Notes: generated from the sequence alone by a model not told the origin. Counted from the first letter of the stretch, positions 8,286 to 17,825 are shown. The stretch: DNA of 64,000 nt from Flavobacterium tiangeerense (GCF_007830355.1 NZ_VLKO01000009.1:62001-126000); one strand, 5' to 3'. Numbers and translations: made by a program.

Positions 8286-9671
8286 TTAGATAAGTTGGAA
8301 TTCTGGAGTTTTTATCATGAAATTTACCAATCTTAGTACTGCAAATTGTGAGCCTTCAATTGAACTATCAAAATCATATTTCAATATTTTTTCAAAATCG
8401 GCCTGCATGACATCATCATTCTGGAATAATAATTGGTTTTCAAATGCATTGATGATCATTTTATTAGTATCCGTTTTATTCCATTTTAATTGGAGGTTAA
8501 CCGTTTTATCAGCACTTTTATTTCCCTTCATTTCAGCATTAAAATTCCGGTTTAAATTTTTTCCGTTACAAAGTAAATCTGCTACATTATTGCGTTGTAA
8601 GTACACTTGGGATGTTAACCATGAATTTCCGCCATCCCATCCTTTTACATTGGGTTGGTCCATCAAATCCATTCCTTGTTGCTTACAAAAAAGTGCAATC
8701 ATTTTTGTATTTGTCTTTTTGATTCCAAGTTCGTGAAATATTTGCAGGCTAAATTCTAGTGGGTTTTTTATTTTGGAGCCCGCCGTTTGTTTAGGATACT
8801 CTTCGGTAAAAATTTTTAAAAGTAAGGGCTGTATTTCAAAATTCATTTTTCTGAAATAGTCTCCATAATACGTAACTAAGTCTTCATTTGGGGTGTCATA
8901 AATAAACCATTTTAGAATTTTGCGAGTCAACAAATAAGGAATTTGAGACTGTTCAAAAATAAGGTCTATCATCGCATCAATTTTAAAACTTCCTTTTTTG
9001 CCTAGATAGCTAAAAGCCTCATTATCTTCAAAAAAGGTTCGGTATATTGCTTGGTCTTCTCCTAGTCCAAGCCCTGCAAGCCCTTTAGCGCCACCTTTTA
9101 TGTCAGCTTCAGTATAATTCTCAATACCTAGAGTAAACAATTCTAGTAATTCCCGACTTAAATTTTCATTTATTTTGCCTTTTCTGTTGTCTACATTGTC
9201 AAGGTAGCGCACCATAGCATTGCTTTGAATAATCGTTTTTGTTAAAGTTTTGAAATTTCCAAATGCGTTTTCTCTAAGAATTTGATTGTGTTGAAAAACC
9301 CAATAATTAACCTTTACTTTTTGCAGTGTTGATACAAAATGATTGTGCCAAAAACAGGTCATTTTTTCGCGTAGCGGATAGGTTTCGTTTTGCATTTTAT
9401 CAATCCACCAACTCTTCAATTCGAGTGCAGTTTGTGCTTCCTTTTTACGCAATTCCTTTATTTGTTCTGGACTGGCATCTTTAAGTTTTTTTCTATATTG
9501 TTGTAATTCGGTTATAGATTTTGGGCTGTCTGCCATAAAATCAGGAACTTTATGGTCATGTAACGTTGCAAACGAAGCCTCTAGAAATGAATTAATTCCC
9601 ATAGTTTGTATTTTTTCGGCTTGCTTTGAGGAAAAACCAAGTCGTAAAGACCAGAGTGTTTGTGCGTTCAT
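8286..9671 (-). CDS. DUF1800 family protein
   Basis: 461 residues. Diagnostic stretches are REKMTCFWHNHFVSTL, NLSRELLELFTLGI and the mid-protein NVKGWDGGNSWL. DUF1800 proteins almost always sit beside DUF1501 proteins, and the two are assumed to work together at the cell envelope. No clear signal peptide is seen at the ATG chosen (MNAQTLWSLRLGFSSKQAEK), so export, if any, may depend on the twin-arginine partner. Function unknown. It is first in a two-gene operon with DUF1501. Confidence 0.9.
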   Translation of the reverse strand: MNAQTLWSLRLGFSSKQAEKIQTMGINSFLEASFATLHDHKVPDFMADSPKSITELQQYRKKLKDASPEQIKELRKKEAQTALELKSWWIDKMQNETYPLREKMTCFWHNHFVSTLQKVKVNYWVFQHNQILRENAFGNFKTLTKTIIQSNAMVRYLDNVDNRKGKINENLSRELLELFTLGIENYTEADIKGGAKGLAGLGLGEDQAIYRTFFEDNEAFSYLGKKGSFKIDAMIDLIFEQSQIPYLLTRKILKWFIYDTPNEDLVTYYGDYFRKMNFEIQPLLLKIFTEEYPKQTAGSKIKNPLEFSLQIFHELGIKKTNTKMIALFCKQQGMDLMDQPNVKGWDGGNSWLTSQVYLQRNNVADLLCNGKNLNRNFNAEMKGNKSADKTVNLQLKWNKTDTNKMIINAFENQLLFQNDDVMQADFEKILKYDFDSSIEGSQFAVLRLVNFMIKTPEFQLI

Positions 9672-9813
9672 AGAGAGTTATTTACAGTAGGACATGTTGT
9701 TCTAAAAAAGGTTTAACCTTACAACATTAATGTACTAATAAGAAAAATCAAATTGTCAATTTTGTAACATTTCCTTTATAAAGATGTCTTATGGGGTATC
9801 TGATATAAAAAAC

Positions 9814-11943
9814 ATGAAAAAGATACATTTTATTATTTTGTTGAGTTTGATTTCTATGACGCGCAGTATGGCTCAAACAACTCCGGAGAAAACTCCTGAA
9901 ACCGAAACAGAAAAAACTACAGAGTTGAAAGAAGTAACCATTGTAAAAACTAAAAAAGCAGTGGAGCAAAAAGCAGACCGAACCATTTTTAACTTCTCGG
10001 ATCAACCAAGCTTAAATACTGGTTCTGTGCTAGAAGGAATCAAGAAATTACCAGGATTGATAGCATCAGATATTGCCGGTATGATGTTTCAAGGTAAGCA
10101 GCTGGATGTGTTTATGGATGGAAGACCACTTAATATTTCTACTAATGAACTCAATGCTTTCCTAGAGGGAATGCCAGCAAATGCTATTGAAAAAATTGAA
10201 ATTATTACACAACCAGGAGCTGAGTTTCCGGCTACTTCCGGTGGTGCAATCCTTAATATTATTACCAACAAAAACGCGAAAAATTATTTGAGTGCTACAT
10301 ATACTAACAGCAGCAGTTTTACCAGTTATGATGATGTTCGCTGGAGAATGAACAATAGCGTGTTATTGAGTGCCAAGAATAAATATTTTGGATGGCAATT
10401 AAACTTGGGTCAAAATTATAGAGAAAGTGCTTTATGGACTTCCTTAAAAAATGAAGAAAACGGAGGTAGTGCTTTACTAACAGCAACAGAAGCTGATCGT
10501 GTGGGGAGAAATAATTATGTAAAATCAGCGCTTACTTTTGATATTGGTAAAGATAGATTACTCCTTAATTATGATCTGACACACAATAATAACAACAGTC
10601 AAACGCTTTCAAATGGTCCGGGTTTCACAACTGATGATGCTTCAATGAGCGGTGGTTTTCGTCATGACGCGGTAATTACCTATCAAAAAAAGTTTGATAA
10701 TGCAGCCAAAAAACTGGAGTTTAAATTCAACTATAACAGCAATTCAAATGAATTTCAATTGGCTCCAGCCGGTTCCACAACTCCATTACTAGACAATGCT
10801 TCACAACAAGAGTTGTTTAATGCAAAAGTAGATTACTCTCAACCGATTGCTTTCTCTGATGAAGGTAAACTGAATGTAGGAGCCTTGTATGAAGAGCTTT
10901 TGTTTGATGCTTCAAATAGAGGTGTAACCAACTTAGATTACAAGCGCAGAACCGCTTCAACTTACTTAGAATTTCAAACTAAATTTGATAAAGTTAATTT
11001 TATTCTAGGTGGTAGAGCCGAAGATTATAAAATTACTGGAAATACTGATGTTTCAAAACTAGCAGAATTTAATCAGTTCAGGTTTTTCCCCAATGCAAGT
11101 GCGCAGTACAATTTTAGTAATGCCATTAATTTTAATATGAACTACAACAAAAAAATTACGTTACCAAGCACATCGGCATTGAACCCCAATAATACTAATT
11201 ATCAAAACCCTAATGTTGCATATTCTGGTAACCCTAACTTGCAGCCTACCATTTTTGATAATTATGAAGTTAAATTGAGTGCTTTTGATTACGCATTTAT
11301 AAGCTACAACATGAGTGTGGCAAAAAACCAAGTGATCAATAGAGTTTTACTTACTAATAATCGTGTAGTTAATACAAATGAAAATATTCCAGAAGTTAAG
11401 ATTCATAATTTTAGTGTAGGAATGCCTATTCCCTATATGTTGTTTACCAAAGGCCTAGCCGAAACTATGAAAATGAACGTAAATCCTGACACCATGAATT
11501 TTTTATACGTCTATGCGGGCTACCAATACCATCAAATTCCTAAAGTAGATACAAATGGTTTTTGGATGTTTAATTTTATGTCTCAGATACTTTTACCCAA
11601 AAAAGTAAAATTTGTTGCCAATTATAATTACGTTATTCCAAGAGGAAATTATTTTTACTTTATTGCGGTAGAGCCCCTTAGAAATTCATTAGACTTTACT
11701 TTTTCGAAAAAATTCTTAAAAGATCAGTTGACAGTATCTCTTTTTGCTGATGATATTTTGAATACGAATAGAAACGCATTCAATTCCTTTGAGACGCCTT
11801 TACTCATAAGCAGTAAGCAAGACACAAGAAAATTTGGTTTTAGTTTGAACTACAAAATACCAACTAAGAACAAATTGGCAAAGGAAAATCCGAGTTTATT
11901 AAACAACGAGAAAAAAGAAGAAGGCGGTTTAATCAACCAATAA
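9814..11943 (+). CDS. Outer-membrane beta-barrel receptor (TonB-dependent receptor-like)
   Basis: About 709 residues from the ATG at 9814. The in-frame ATG at 9784 is rejected because a good signal peptide (KKIHFIILLSLISMTRSMAQ) begins at 9814. After a Thr/Glu-rich linker comes a plug-like region (ELKEVTIVKTKKAVEQKADR, LDVFMDGRPLNIS, IEKIEIITQPGAEF) and then a long C-terminal beta-barrel of the OMP_b-brl_3 type. It lacks the usual N-terminal carboxypeptidase-like domain. It probably binds a large ligand or peptide at the outer membrane; substrate unknown. Its strong terminator at 11953 isolates it from the following gene. Confidence 0.85.
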   Translation: MKKIHFIILLSLISMTRSMAQTTPEKTPETETEKTTELKEVTIVKTKKAVEQKADRTIFNFSDQPSLNTGSVLEGIKKLPGLIASDIAGMMFQGKQLDVFMDGRPLNISTNELNAFLEGMPANAIEKIEIITQPGAEFPATSGGAILNIITNKNAKNYLSATYTNSSSFTSYDDVRWRMNNSVLLSAKNKYFGWQLNLGQNYRESALWTSLKNEENGGSALLTATEADRVGRNNYVKSALTFDIGKDRLLLNYDLTHNNNNSQTLSNGPGFTTDDASMSGGFRHDAVITYQKKFDNAAKKLEFKFNYNSNSNEFQLAPAGSTTPLLDNASQQELFNAKVDYSQPIAFSDEGKLNVGALYEELLFDASNRGVTNLDYKRRTASTYLEFQTKFDKVNFILGGRAEDYKITGNTDVSKLAEFNQFRFFPNASAQYNFSNAINFNMNYNKKITLPSTSALNPNNTNYQNPNVAYSGNPNLQPTIFDNYEVKLSAFDYAFISYNMSVAKNQVINRVLLTNNRVVNTNENIPEVKIHNFSVGMPIPYMLFTKGLAETMKMNVNPDTMNFLYVYAGYQYHQIPKVDTNGFWMFNFMSQILLPKKVKFVANYNYVIPRGNYFYFIAVEPLRNSLDFTFSKKFLKDQLTVSLFADDILNTNRNAFNSFETPLLISSKQDTRKFGFSLNYKIPTKNKLAKENPSLLNNEKKEEGGLINQ

Positions 11944-11952
11944 ACAATTTCT

Positions 11953-11984
11953 AAAAAGCTGTACATCATGTTACAGCTTTTTTT
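11953..11984 (+). terminator. Rho-independent terminator after the beta-barrel receptor
   Basis: AAAAAGCTGTA (11953-11963) pairs with TACAGCTTTTT (11972-11982) and a T run follows. Because the flanking A run becomes T on the other strand, it may also serve the convergent gene at 11983-12384. Confidence 0.8.
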
Positions 11985-12384
11985 ATGGAGTTTCTTTTTG
12001 AACCAAATCACTTAAATGCAAGCGCAAAGCATTCACAGAAATACTGATTTCCCAAAATGATAAAGCCAAGGATACCAGTAAACCTAGCAAGCTAAGGCCA
12101 AATAGGTATATACCTGCTGTTTGTTGTTGTAAAAACAACAGCAACATTGCAAATACGCTCAAAAAAAGACTTAAAACACCAGCCATTTGCATGTTTCTAA
12201 TTAAGGTAAGGCGCAAGTTGAGGTTTTTTATTTCCAGTAAAATCAAGTTGTTTTCTTTTTCTTTATAAGTTTTCTTTAGTCCGCGAACAATAGTTGCAAT
12301 GGTCAAGAACCGATTTGTGTAGGCTAATAATATTAATGATGTTGCGCCAAAAAGGAGTGCAGGAGTTTCTATTTGTAAAATCAT
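11983..12384 (-). CDS. DUF2721 membrane protein
   Basis: 133 residues with three predicted transmembrane segments: about 6-26 after IETPALLFGATSLILLAYTN, then GVLSLFLSVFAMLLLFL and AGIYLFGLSLLGLLVSLALS. The cytosolic stretch LNLRLTLIRNMQMAGV between them is the DUF2721 signature. Function unknown. It is divergent from the DUF2254 gene. Confidence 0.8.
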   Translation of the reverse strand: MILQIETPALLFGATSLILLAYTNRFLTIATIVRGLKKTYKEKENNLILLEIKNLNLRLTLIRNMQMAGVLSLFLSVFAMLLLFLQQQTAGIYLFGLSLLGLLVSLALSFWEISISVNALRLHLSDLVQKETP

Positions 12385-12547
12385 TTGAGCTTACTGTTTG
12401 AAAAAGGTTTAAAAATGCAAATATGGATTCTTAAAAAAACTCATGCTTTTATTTTAGCATTAATTCTTTTTACAAAATTACTAAAATTACCAGCCATCAG
12501 GATTTATATCATCATTTATATTAATTTTACTTTCTTAATAATAAGGT

Positions 12548-14062
12548 ATGCCGCAAACATTAAAATACAAGTTAAAAAACATATTGATTCACCAACTAAA
12601 AGATTTAGGTACTTTTCTAGGAGTTTTATATGCAGTAGTTATAGGTTCGGCTGTAATGATTTTAGAATATTCAGTAGATTTTGGGACTATTTTTAATATT
12701 GATATTTTAGATACTTACACTAGGCTCATCTCTGTGACGAATGTGTTGATTTCGATTCTAATAGGTATATCGCTCACTACATTTTCGGTCATTTTTGTAG
12801 TTATGCAACTGGCTTCATCGCAATTTTCGCCACGCATTTTAAGACATTTTTTGATTAATGATTTTAAAATGCAAAAATTTATAGGTCTTTTTGTGGGAAC
12901 CATTTCACTGTGTATTTTGCCGCAATTTGCTTCTGTTTTTTGCCCGAATACTCCATTTTTGGTAACACTTTCTTTGGGGACTTTATTGGCTTTTTATGGT
13001 TTGTCTTGGTCTTACCCTAACATGATTACCTATTTGAGTATCAATATGAATGTATCCAGTATTACCAATAGGATCAAAGTAGACATGATTGAGGAAATTA
13101 ATATTTTATATCAAGAAAACTGGTGTTTAGGAAAAAATCTGTTGTACAAACGGGCCATAATTCATCCAGACAAATTCAAGGTATCTGTTGTGAGTCCTTT
13201 TGATTCTGGGTATTTAGATAGCGTTAATTATGGTAAACTCAAAAAGGTTACGGAGTATGTATTGCAATCGGAAGTAGGATTTTGTTTTGAAAATGCATTC
13301 CAAAAACCTATCGTTGGGGAGTTTATTATGAAAGGGACAACTACCTTGTTAACATTAGTTTTTGACCAAAATCTTACTCCAGCTCAAGTTCAAGAGTTGC
13401 AAAAAGAAGTAGGCGCCATTGTGAAAAACGCATTTAAGGTAGAACAATTTAGAAGCCACACTCAAGACATCAATTTTGGTGTTCGAAAACTAGTTGATAT
13501 AGCCATAAAAGCCATTTCACCAGCGGTAAACGATCCCACAACCTGCCTGAATTGTATAGACCAAATTGGGGAAATTGCAAAGGAGTTAGCAATGAAAGAG
13601 TTTCCATCAACTGATGCTAAGTCACTTAAATCGGAGCATATACAAGTAAATGAATTCAACTTTGAGGAGTTTATCGATTTTTGTTACGATCAAATTTTTC
13701 AATGGGGCAAGGAAGATCCCACTGTAATCAAACGAATCATCCGATCTATTAGAATCATACTCCCATTAGTTGAAAATCCATTCCATTTAAAAATTTTAAT
13801 TCAACAAGTGGAGGAAATGGAACTGTCAGATATTTACAACTTAACCAATCATGCTAACGGTACGCTGAAAATATCAAAGGAAAAGCTATTCACAATTGAG
13901 AATGAGTTATCCCAATTTAGAAAAAAAGCAAAACAGCAAATTTTGAGATTAAAACAAAAAGAGATTTTATCCTTTTATGAGATTAAATGCGTTAGTGATA
14001 ATGAAGTAATTGCTTCGGTTCAATCAGATGCTATTGCCTATTTAAACGCCTATGATTACTAA
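12548..14062 (+). CDS. DUF2254 membrane protein
   Basis: 504 residues. Four hydrophobic segments occupy roughly residues 15-170, including SVTNVLISILIGISLTTFSV and QLASSQFSPRILRHF, the family hallmark. A cytosolic region follows; it contains RKLVDIAIKAISPAVNDPTT, the other conserved DUF2254 motif, and a lysine-rich coiled tail. The family is widespread and uncharacterised; a channel- or receptor-like role has been guessed. The start codon directly follows an AT-rich leader. An overlapping open frame beginning upstream at 12385 is out of register and is not considered real. Confidence 0.85.
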   Translation: MPQTLKYKLKNILIHQLKDLGTFLGVLYAVVIGSAVMILEYSVDFGTIFNIDILDTYTRLISVTNVLISILIGISLTTFSVIFVVMQLASSQFSPRILRHFLINDFKMQKFIGLFVGTISLCILPQFASVFCPNTPFLVTLSLGTLLAFYGLSWSYPNMITYLSINMNVSSITNRIKVDMIEEINILYQENWCLGKNLLYKRAIIHPDKFKVSVVSPFDSGYLDSVNYGKLKKVTEYVLQSEVGFCFENAFQKPIVGEFIMKGTTTLLTLVFDQNLTPAQVQELQKEVGAIVKNAFKVEQFRSHTQDINFGVRKLVDIAIKAISPAVNDPTTCLNCIDQIGEIAKELAMKEFPSTDAKSLKSEHIQVNEFNFEEFIDFCYDQIFQWGKEDPTVIKRIIRSIRIILPLVENPFHLKILIQQVEEMELSDIYNLTNHANGTLKISKEKLFTIENELSQFRKKAKQQILRLKQKEILSFYEIKCVSDNEVIASVQSDAIAYLNAYDY

Positions 14063-14410
14063 GGTTTTAAAACTAGTATTAAATTGTCTGCATATTTTTC
14101 TATAAAAAGTATAACTCTAAAATAGATTGGCGCAATTGGTTTTCAATTTATGCTGCTTCCTTGTACCGTTTACCCAAATTTTTCACTTTTTTTCTGTAGA
14201 ATTTATTGTTTTTAAAACTTCTATATTTAATTTCTATCCAATTATCACCTGCTAATTTGTAAAATTTTCAATCGAAAATCAATTCTCTATGATTTTCACG
14301 ACCATCCACGCGTATATTCATTAATTTATTTTATGAATATCATTATAAATATAAATAAAAATTTATAACATAACCATGATACATTTGCAGCACCAAACAA
14401 ATGTGTCTGT
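14063..14410. other. 348-bp intergenic stretch without a supported gene
   Basis: AT-rich sequence between the DUF2254 gene and the next small gene. On the minus strand, 14148-14265 is open for about 38 codons and would read WIEIKYRSFKNNKFYRKK near its middle, ending in a lysine-rich tail. It lacks a start codon and could be the eroded end of a transposase or other gene, or chance. A -7 promoter element lies at 14380-14387. Confidence 0.4.
14380..14387 (+). promoter_or_regulatory. -7 promoter element for the small-gene operon
   Basis: TACATTTG matches the Bacteroidetes TAnnTTTG -7 consensus. It lies 23 bp before the ATG at 14411. No clear -33 TTG is found at the right distance. Confidence 0.5.
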
Positions 14411-14581
14411 ATGAGAACTAAATTTAAAATTAACGGAAGTTTACTTGTTGCTGCGCTCTGGTTGTTGACAGGTTTTTTGCTGAACCTCGTAGCGCCTCAA
14501 AATGTATTTTTTATTTTGATTTTAGGTTTAGGAATAGTGTACAGCGTGTACATTTTATCAAAACAAAATAATTTAGAATAA
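14411..14581 (+). CDS. 56-residue two-helix membrane protein
   Basis: This short gene reads MRTKFKINGSLLVAALWLLT at its start and ends KQNNLE. It has two hydrophobic helices (about residues 10-27 and 32-49) joined by a short turn with NLVAPQN. A good -7 element lies 23 bp upstream and only two bases separate its stop from the ATG at 14584, which supports a real first gene of an operon. It is too short to assign to a family; function unknown. Confidence 0.6.
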   Translation: MRTKFKINGSLLVAALWLLTGFLLNLVAPQNVFFILILGLGIVYSVYILSKQNNLE

Positions 14582-14583
14582 TC

Positions 14584-14886
14584 ATGAAAAAAGAGTATCA
14601 ATTTAAATTAGTCGAAGGTCAATTTGAGCCAACGGAAGCCGGAAAAGTATTGTTCTCGTTGATTAATAGTAAAATCAATTACCACAACTTAGAGCAATTT
14701 AGCAATGAAATTAGGTTTGACCAAGACCATTTGCATTCTAAGAGAAGGAAAGAAACATTACAAGAAGCCTCTGATTATATTAAAGAACTGATTAAAGAAG
14801 CCGATGCAAAAAATATGGAATTATGTGTAAACGGTGTAATTCAAATTGAAATGCAACCTAGACTCAAACAAGAGGCGGATGTTTAA
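14584..14886 (+). CDS. Hypothetical 100-residue cytosolic protein
   Basis: No family recognised. The protein is charged, with no signal or membrane segment: a short beta-like N-terminus (YQFKLVEGQFEPTEAGKVLF) is followed by helical segments (LHSKRRKETLQEASDYIKEL). The C-terminal eight bases overlap the start of the DUF6671 gene (ATG at 14879), so the two are translationally coupled. The context (tiny membrane protein, this protein, DUF6671, Sua5) is the only clue to its role. Confidence 0.7.
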   Translation: MKKEYQFKLVEGQFEPTEAGKVLFSLINSKINYHNLEQFSNEIRFDQDHLHSKRRKETLQEASDYIKELIKEADAKNMELCVNGVIQIEMQPRLKQEADV

Positions 14887-15715
14887 TGGCAGAACGTTAC
14901 TAATTGCCACAAAACACCACAAGGAAAGGGTCATTGCACCCATTCTTGAAAATGGATTAGGCGTTTCTTGTTTTGTGCCTTCTAATTTTGATACGGATGT
15001 TTTTGGTACTTTTTCAGGAGAAATTAAGCGAAAGGAATCGGCTGTGGCAACTGTTCGGGAAAAATGTCTAGCCGCGATGGAAGCTTTTGATTGTGATTTA
15101 GGTCTTGCTAGCGAAGGATCTTTTGGTCCTCATCCGTCTTTGTTTTTTGCACAAGCGGATGAAGAATTTCTGATTTTCATAGATAAAAAAAATGATCTTG
15201 AAATAATCGTTAGAGAACTCAGTTTAGATACTAATTTTTACGGTGAGGCTGTTGCAAGTTATGAGGCACTGACTGCATTTGCCCATAAAGTTCATTTCCC
15301 ATCACATGCAATTATTTTGCGAAGTATTGCCGATGATGATAAAGCAGTCATTAAAGGTATAACAACTGAAGACGATTTAAAAAAATATTACAACTATATC
15401 ATGGAGGTGTATGGTACGATATACGCCGAAACAGATATGCGTGCCCATTACAATCCCACACGGATGAAAGTTATTGAGATCGCTACCCAAAAATTGTTGC
15501 AATCCATACAATCTATATGTCCTGAGTGCATGACTCCAGGTTTTGTTGTGACCAGTGTTAATCCCGGTTTGCCATGTTCTTGGTGTGCCAATCCTACTCA
15601 GTCTACTTTGAGCCATATATATTCTTGCAAAAAATGCCAATATACGCACGAAATCAATTTTCCGTATCAAAAAATGACCGAAGAACCTACTTTTTGTGAT
15701 TACTGTAACCCCTAA
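14879..15715 (+). CDS. DUF6671 family protein with C-terminal zinc ribbons
   Basis: 278 residues from the ATG at 14879. An open frame runs further upstream to 14846 but starts inside the previous gene, and MFNGRTLLIATKHHKE is the natural N-terminus. The N-terminal two thirds (ATVREKCLAAMEAFDCDLGL, ASEGSFGPHPSLFF) match DUF6671. The C-terminal 80 residues carry cysteine pairs CPEC, CSWC, CKKC and CDYC, which suggests two zinc ribbons. It could bind nucleic acid or a protein partner. It is followed after 3 bp by the tRNA t6A enzyme, which hints at a link with RNA metabolism; that link is inference only. Confidence 0.75.
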   Translation: MFNGRTLLIATKHHKERVIAPILENGLGVSCFVPSNFDTDVFGTFSGEIKRKESAVATVREKCLAAMEAFDCDLGLASEGSFGPHPSLFFAQADEEFLIFIDKKNDLEIIVRELSLDTNFYGEAVASYEALTAFAHKVHFPSHAIILRSIADDDKAVIKGITTEDDLKKYYNYIMEVYGTIYAETDMRAHYNPTRMKVIEIATQKLLQSIQSICPECMTPGFVVTSVNPGLPCSWCANPTQSTLSHIYSCKKCQYTHEINFPYQKMTEEPTFCDYCNP

Positions 15716-15718
15716 ATA

Positions 15719-16678
15719 ATGAGTATAATAAACAATTCCATTCAAAAAGCTGTTGCTTTATTAAATCAAGATGAAGTGATAGCGATTCCTACTGAAACGG
15801 TGTACGGATTAGCAGGAAATATTTTTAGTCCAAAAGCAATAGCATCTATTTTCAGTATAAAAGAAAGACCTTCTTTCAATCCGCTTATTGTTCATATAAA
15901 ATCTATTGAAAGTTTACCATCTATAGCTAGAGAAATTCCCGAAAAAGCGATGCTACTAGCAAATGCCTTTTGGCCTGGACCTCTAACTATGGTATTAAAA
16001 AAGCAACCTCAAATTCCAGATTCGGTTACTGCCGGCAAGGATACAGTAGCAGTTAGGGTTCCTAATCATAAGGTTACTTTATCACTTTTAGAGCAACTGG
16101 ATTTTCCATTGGCAGCACCCAGCGCAAATCCTTTTGGATCTATAAGTCCTACTCAAGCCGTTCATGTTGCGCATTATTTTGAAAATAAATTACCTATGAT
16201 TTTAGACGGTGGTAGTTGTGAAAGAGGAATTGAATCTACAATTATAGGGTTTGATGATGGTGAACCCATTCTGTATCGTTTGGGATCACTAGCAATAGAG
16301 GACTTAGAAGCCATCATTGGTCCACTTAAAACAATAGTGCATGACGAAAAAGCACCGCCTGCACCAGGAATGTTGTCACGTCATTACGCACCTAATACTA
16401 CCACGTACCTTACAGATACGATAAGTGCGGATGTAGCCAAATTTGCAAATCAAAGAGTGGGAGTCTTGGCTTTTAAGCAAGAGGTTCAAAACACATCTAT
16501 TTGTGCCCAAGAAGTTTTGTCAGTTTCGGGTTCATTACTAGAGGCAGCTTCAGGATTATACGCTGCACTACATAGATTGGATGAAAAAAATCTAGATGTC
16601 ATTCTAGCAGAGCGTTTCCCAGATAGCGGACTCGGTAAAGCTATTAATGACAGATTACAACGAGCTACCAAAAAGTAA
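15719..16678 (+). CDS. L-threonylcarbamoyladenylate synthase (Sua5/YrdC)
   Basis: 319 residues. It makes threonylcarbamoyl-AMP from threonine, bicarbonate and ATP for the t6A37 modification of ANN-decoding tRNAs. The YrdC domain fills residues about 1-190, with IPTETVYGLAGN, SIKERPSFNPLIVHI, FWPGPLTMVL and PSANPFGSISPTQ. The linker with APGMLSRHYAP and a C-terminal Sua5 domain show that this is the longer Sua5 form, not the short TsaC. It follows DUF6671 closely in the same operon. Confidence 0.93.
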   Translation: MSIINNSIQKAVALLNQDEVIAIPTETVYGLAGNIFSPKAIASIFSIKERPSFNPLIVHIKSIESLPSIAREIPEKAMLLANAFWPGPLTMVLKKQPQIPDSVTAGKDTVAVRVPNHKVTLSLLEQLDFPLAAPSANPFGSISPTQAVHVAHYFENKLPMILDGGSCERGIESTIIGFDDGEPILYRLGSLAIEDLEAIIGPLKTIVHDEKAPPAPGMLSRHYAPNTTTYLTDTISADVAKFANQRVGVLAFKQEVQNTSICAQEVLSVSGSLLEAASGLYAALHRLDEKNLDVILAERFPDSGLGKAINDRLQRATKK

Positions 16679-16752
16679 TTTTTAGAACACTAACAAAACA
16701 ATTATATCAATTCAATTGCATGACATTAATGTGATTGTAAAAAAACTAACTC

Positions 16753-17712
16753 ATGAATTTAAATTTATTAATAGATAATTTAACAAATCCGGCATTACTC
16801 TTTTTTGTTTTAGGAATTATTGCTGTTTTAGTCAAAAGTGATTTGCAAATCCCTGAAGGAAGTTCCAAGTTTATTTCTTTATACCTCTTATTTGCCATTG
16901 GTTTTAAAGGCGGTCAAGAGCTAGCTCACAGTCATTTTACTATTGATATTATATGGGCCATATTTTTTGGGGTCTCAATTGCTTTAATCATACCCTTGTA
17001 TTCTTTTTTTATTTTAAAGAAAAAATACAGCATTGAGAATGCGGGAGCTATTGCTGCTACTTATGGATCTGTAAGTGCAGTAACATTTGTAACCGCGGTT
17101 TCGTTTTTAGAATTACAAAATTACACCTTTAGTGGTCATATGGTTGCTGTGATGGCATTGATGGAAGCTCCGGCAATTATTGTTGGTGTCATCTTAATTA
17201 GATTGTTTAGTACCGAGAACGTTTTAAAAACTAAGATGTCAACAATTATTACCCATTCTTTCACAAACGGAAGCGTGTTGTTAATTCTAGGGAGTTTGTT
17301 CATTGGTTTTTTGGCGAGTGAGCAACAAGCTTTAGGTATTAAACCCTTTACCACCGATATTTTCAAAGGATTTTTAGCTTTGTTTCTGCTTGATATGGGA
17401 ATTGTAAGTGGTCGTAAATTGGGGGATTTCTTTAAAAGTGGCTGGTTCAGTTTTGCCTTTGCCATAGTAATTCCTTTAATTAATGGAAGTGTTGTTGCCT
17501 ATCTAAGTCACTTTGTAACAGAGGATATCGGGAACCGTTTCATCTTTGCTGTCTTAGCTGCAAGCGCGTCGTACATTGCTGTTCCAGCGGCCATGAAAAT
17601 TGCTGTTCCTAAAGCAAATCCAGGAATATTTTTACCTATGGCTTTAGCAGTAACATTTCCTTTTAATATCACCTTTGGGATGCCAATATATTTTGCCATT
17701 ATTAATTGTTAA
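16753..17712 (+). CDS. SbtA-type sodium-dependent bicarbonate permease family protein
   Basis: 319 residues and about ten transmembrane segments. The repeats FKGGQELAHS, AIAATYGSVSAVTFVTAVSF, LLDMGIVSGRKLGDF and AVLAASASYIAVPAAMKIAV match the SbtA permease family, known from cyanobacteria as a Na+/HCO3- symporter. The transported ion in this non-photosynthetic organism is not proven. No SbtB-like PII partner gene is adjacent. A strong bidirectional terminator follows. Confidence 0.85.
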   Translation: MNLNLLIDNLTNPALLFFVLGIIAVLVKSDLQIPEGSSKFISLYLLFAIGFKGGQELAHSHFTIDIIWAIFFGVSIALIIPLYSFFILKKKYSIENAGAIAATYGSVSAVTFVTAVSFLELQNYTFSGHMVAVMALMEAPAIIVGVILIRLFSTENVLKTKMSTIITHSFTNGSVLLILGSLFIGFLASEQQALGIKPFTTDIFKGFLALFLLDMGIVSGRKLGDFFKSGWFSFAFAIVIPLINGSVVAYLSHFVTEDIGNRFIFAVLAASASYIAVPAAMKIAVPKANPGIFLPMALAVTFPFNITFGMPIYFAIINC

Positions 17713-17733
17713 TTTCGGTCCCAATTATTGAGT

Positions 17734-17772
17734 AAAAAAAAGAGGTAGCTCAAAAAGCTACCTCTTTTTTTT
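17734..17772. terminator. Bidirectional terminator between the permease and S41 protease genes
   Basis: A perfect 17-bp inverted repeat (17734-17750 with 17756-17772, core AGAGGTAGCT / AGCTACCTCT) with an A run on one side and a T run on the other. It serves the convergent genes ending at 17712 and 17826. Confidence 0.92.
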
Positions 17773-17825
17773 GTTCTACTATATTCTCATTTTTTTAATG
17801 AAATTACCTTCTAGGAACAGAATGA

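Noticed and set aside
12385..12696. 103-codon open frame upstream of and overlapping the DUF2254 gene
   Set aside because: It overlaps the start of a clear DUF2254 protein in another frame and has no family features.
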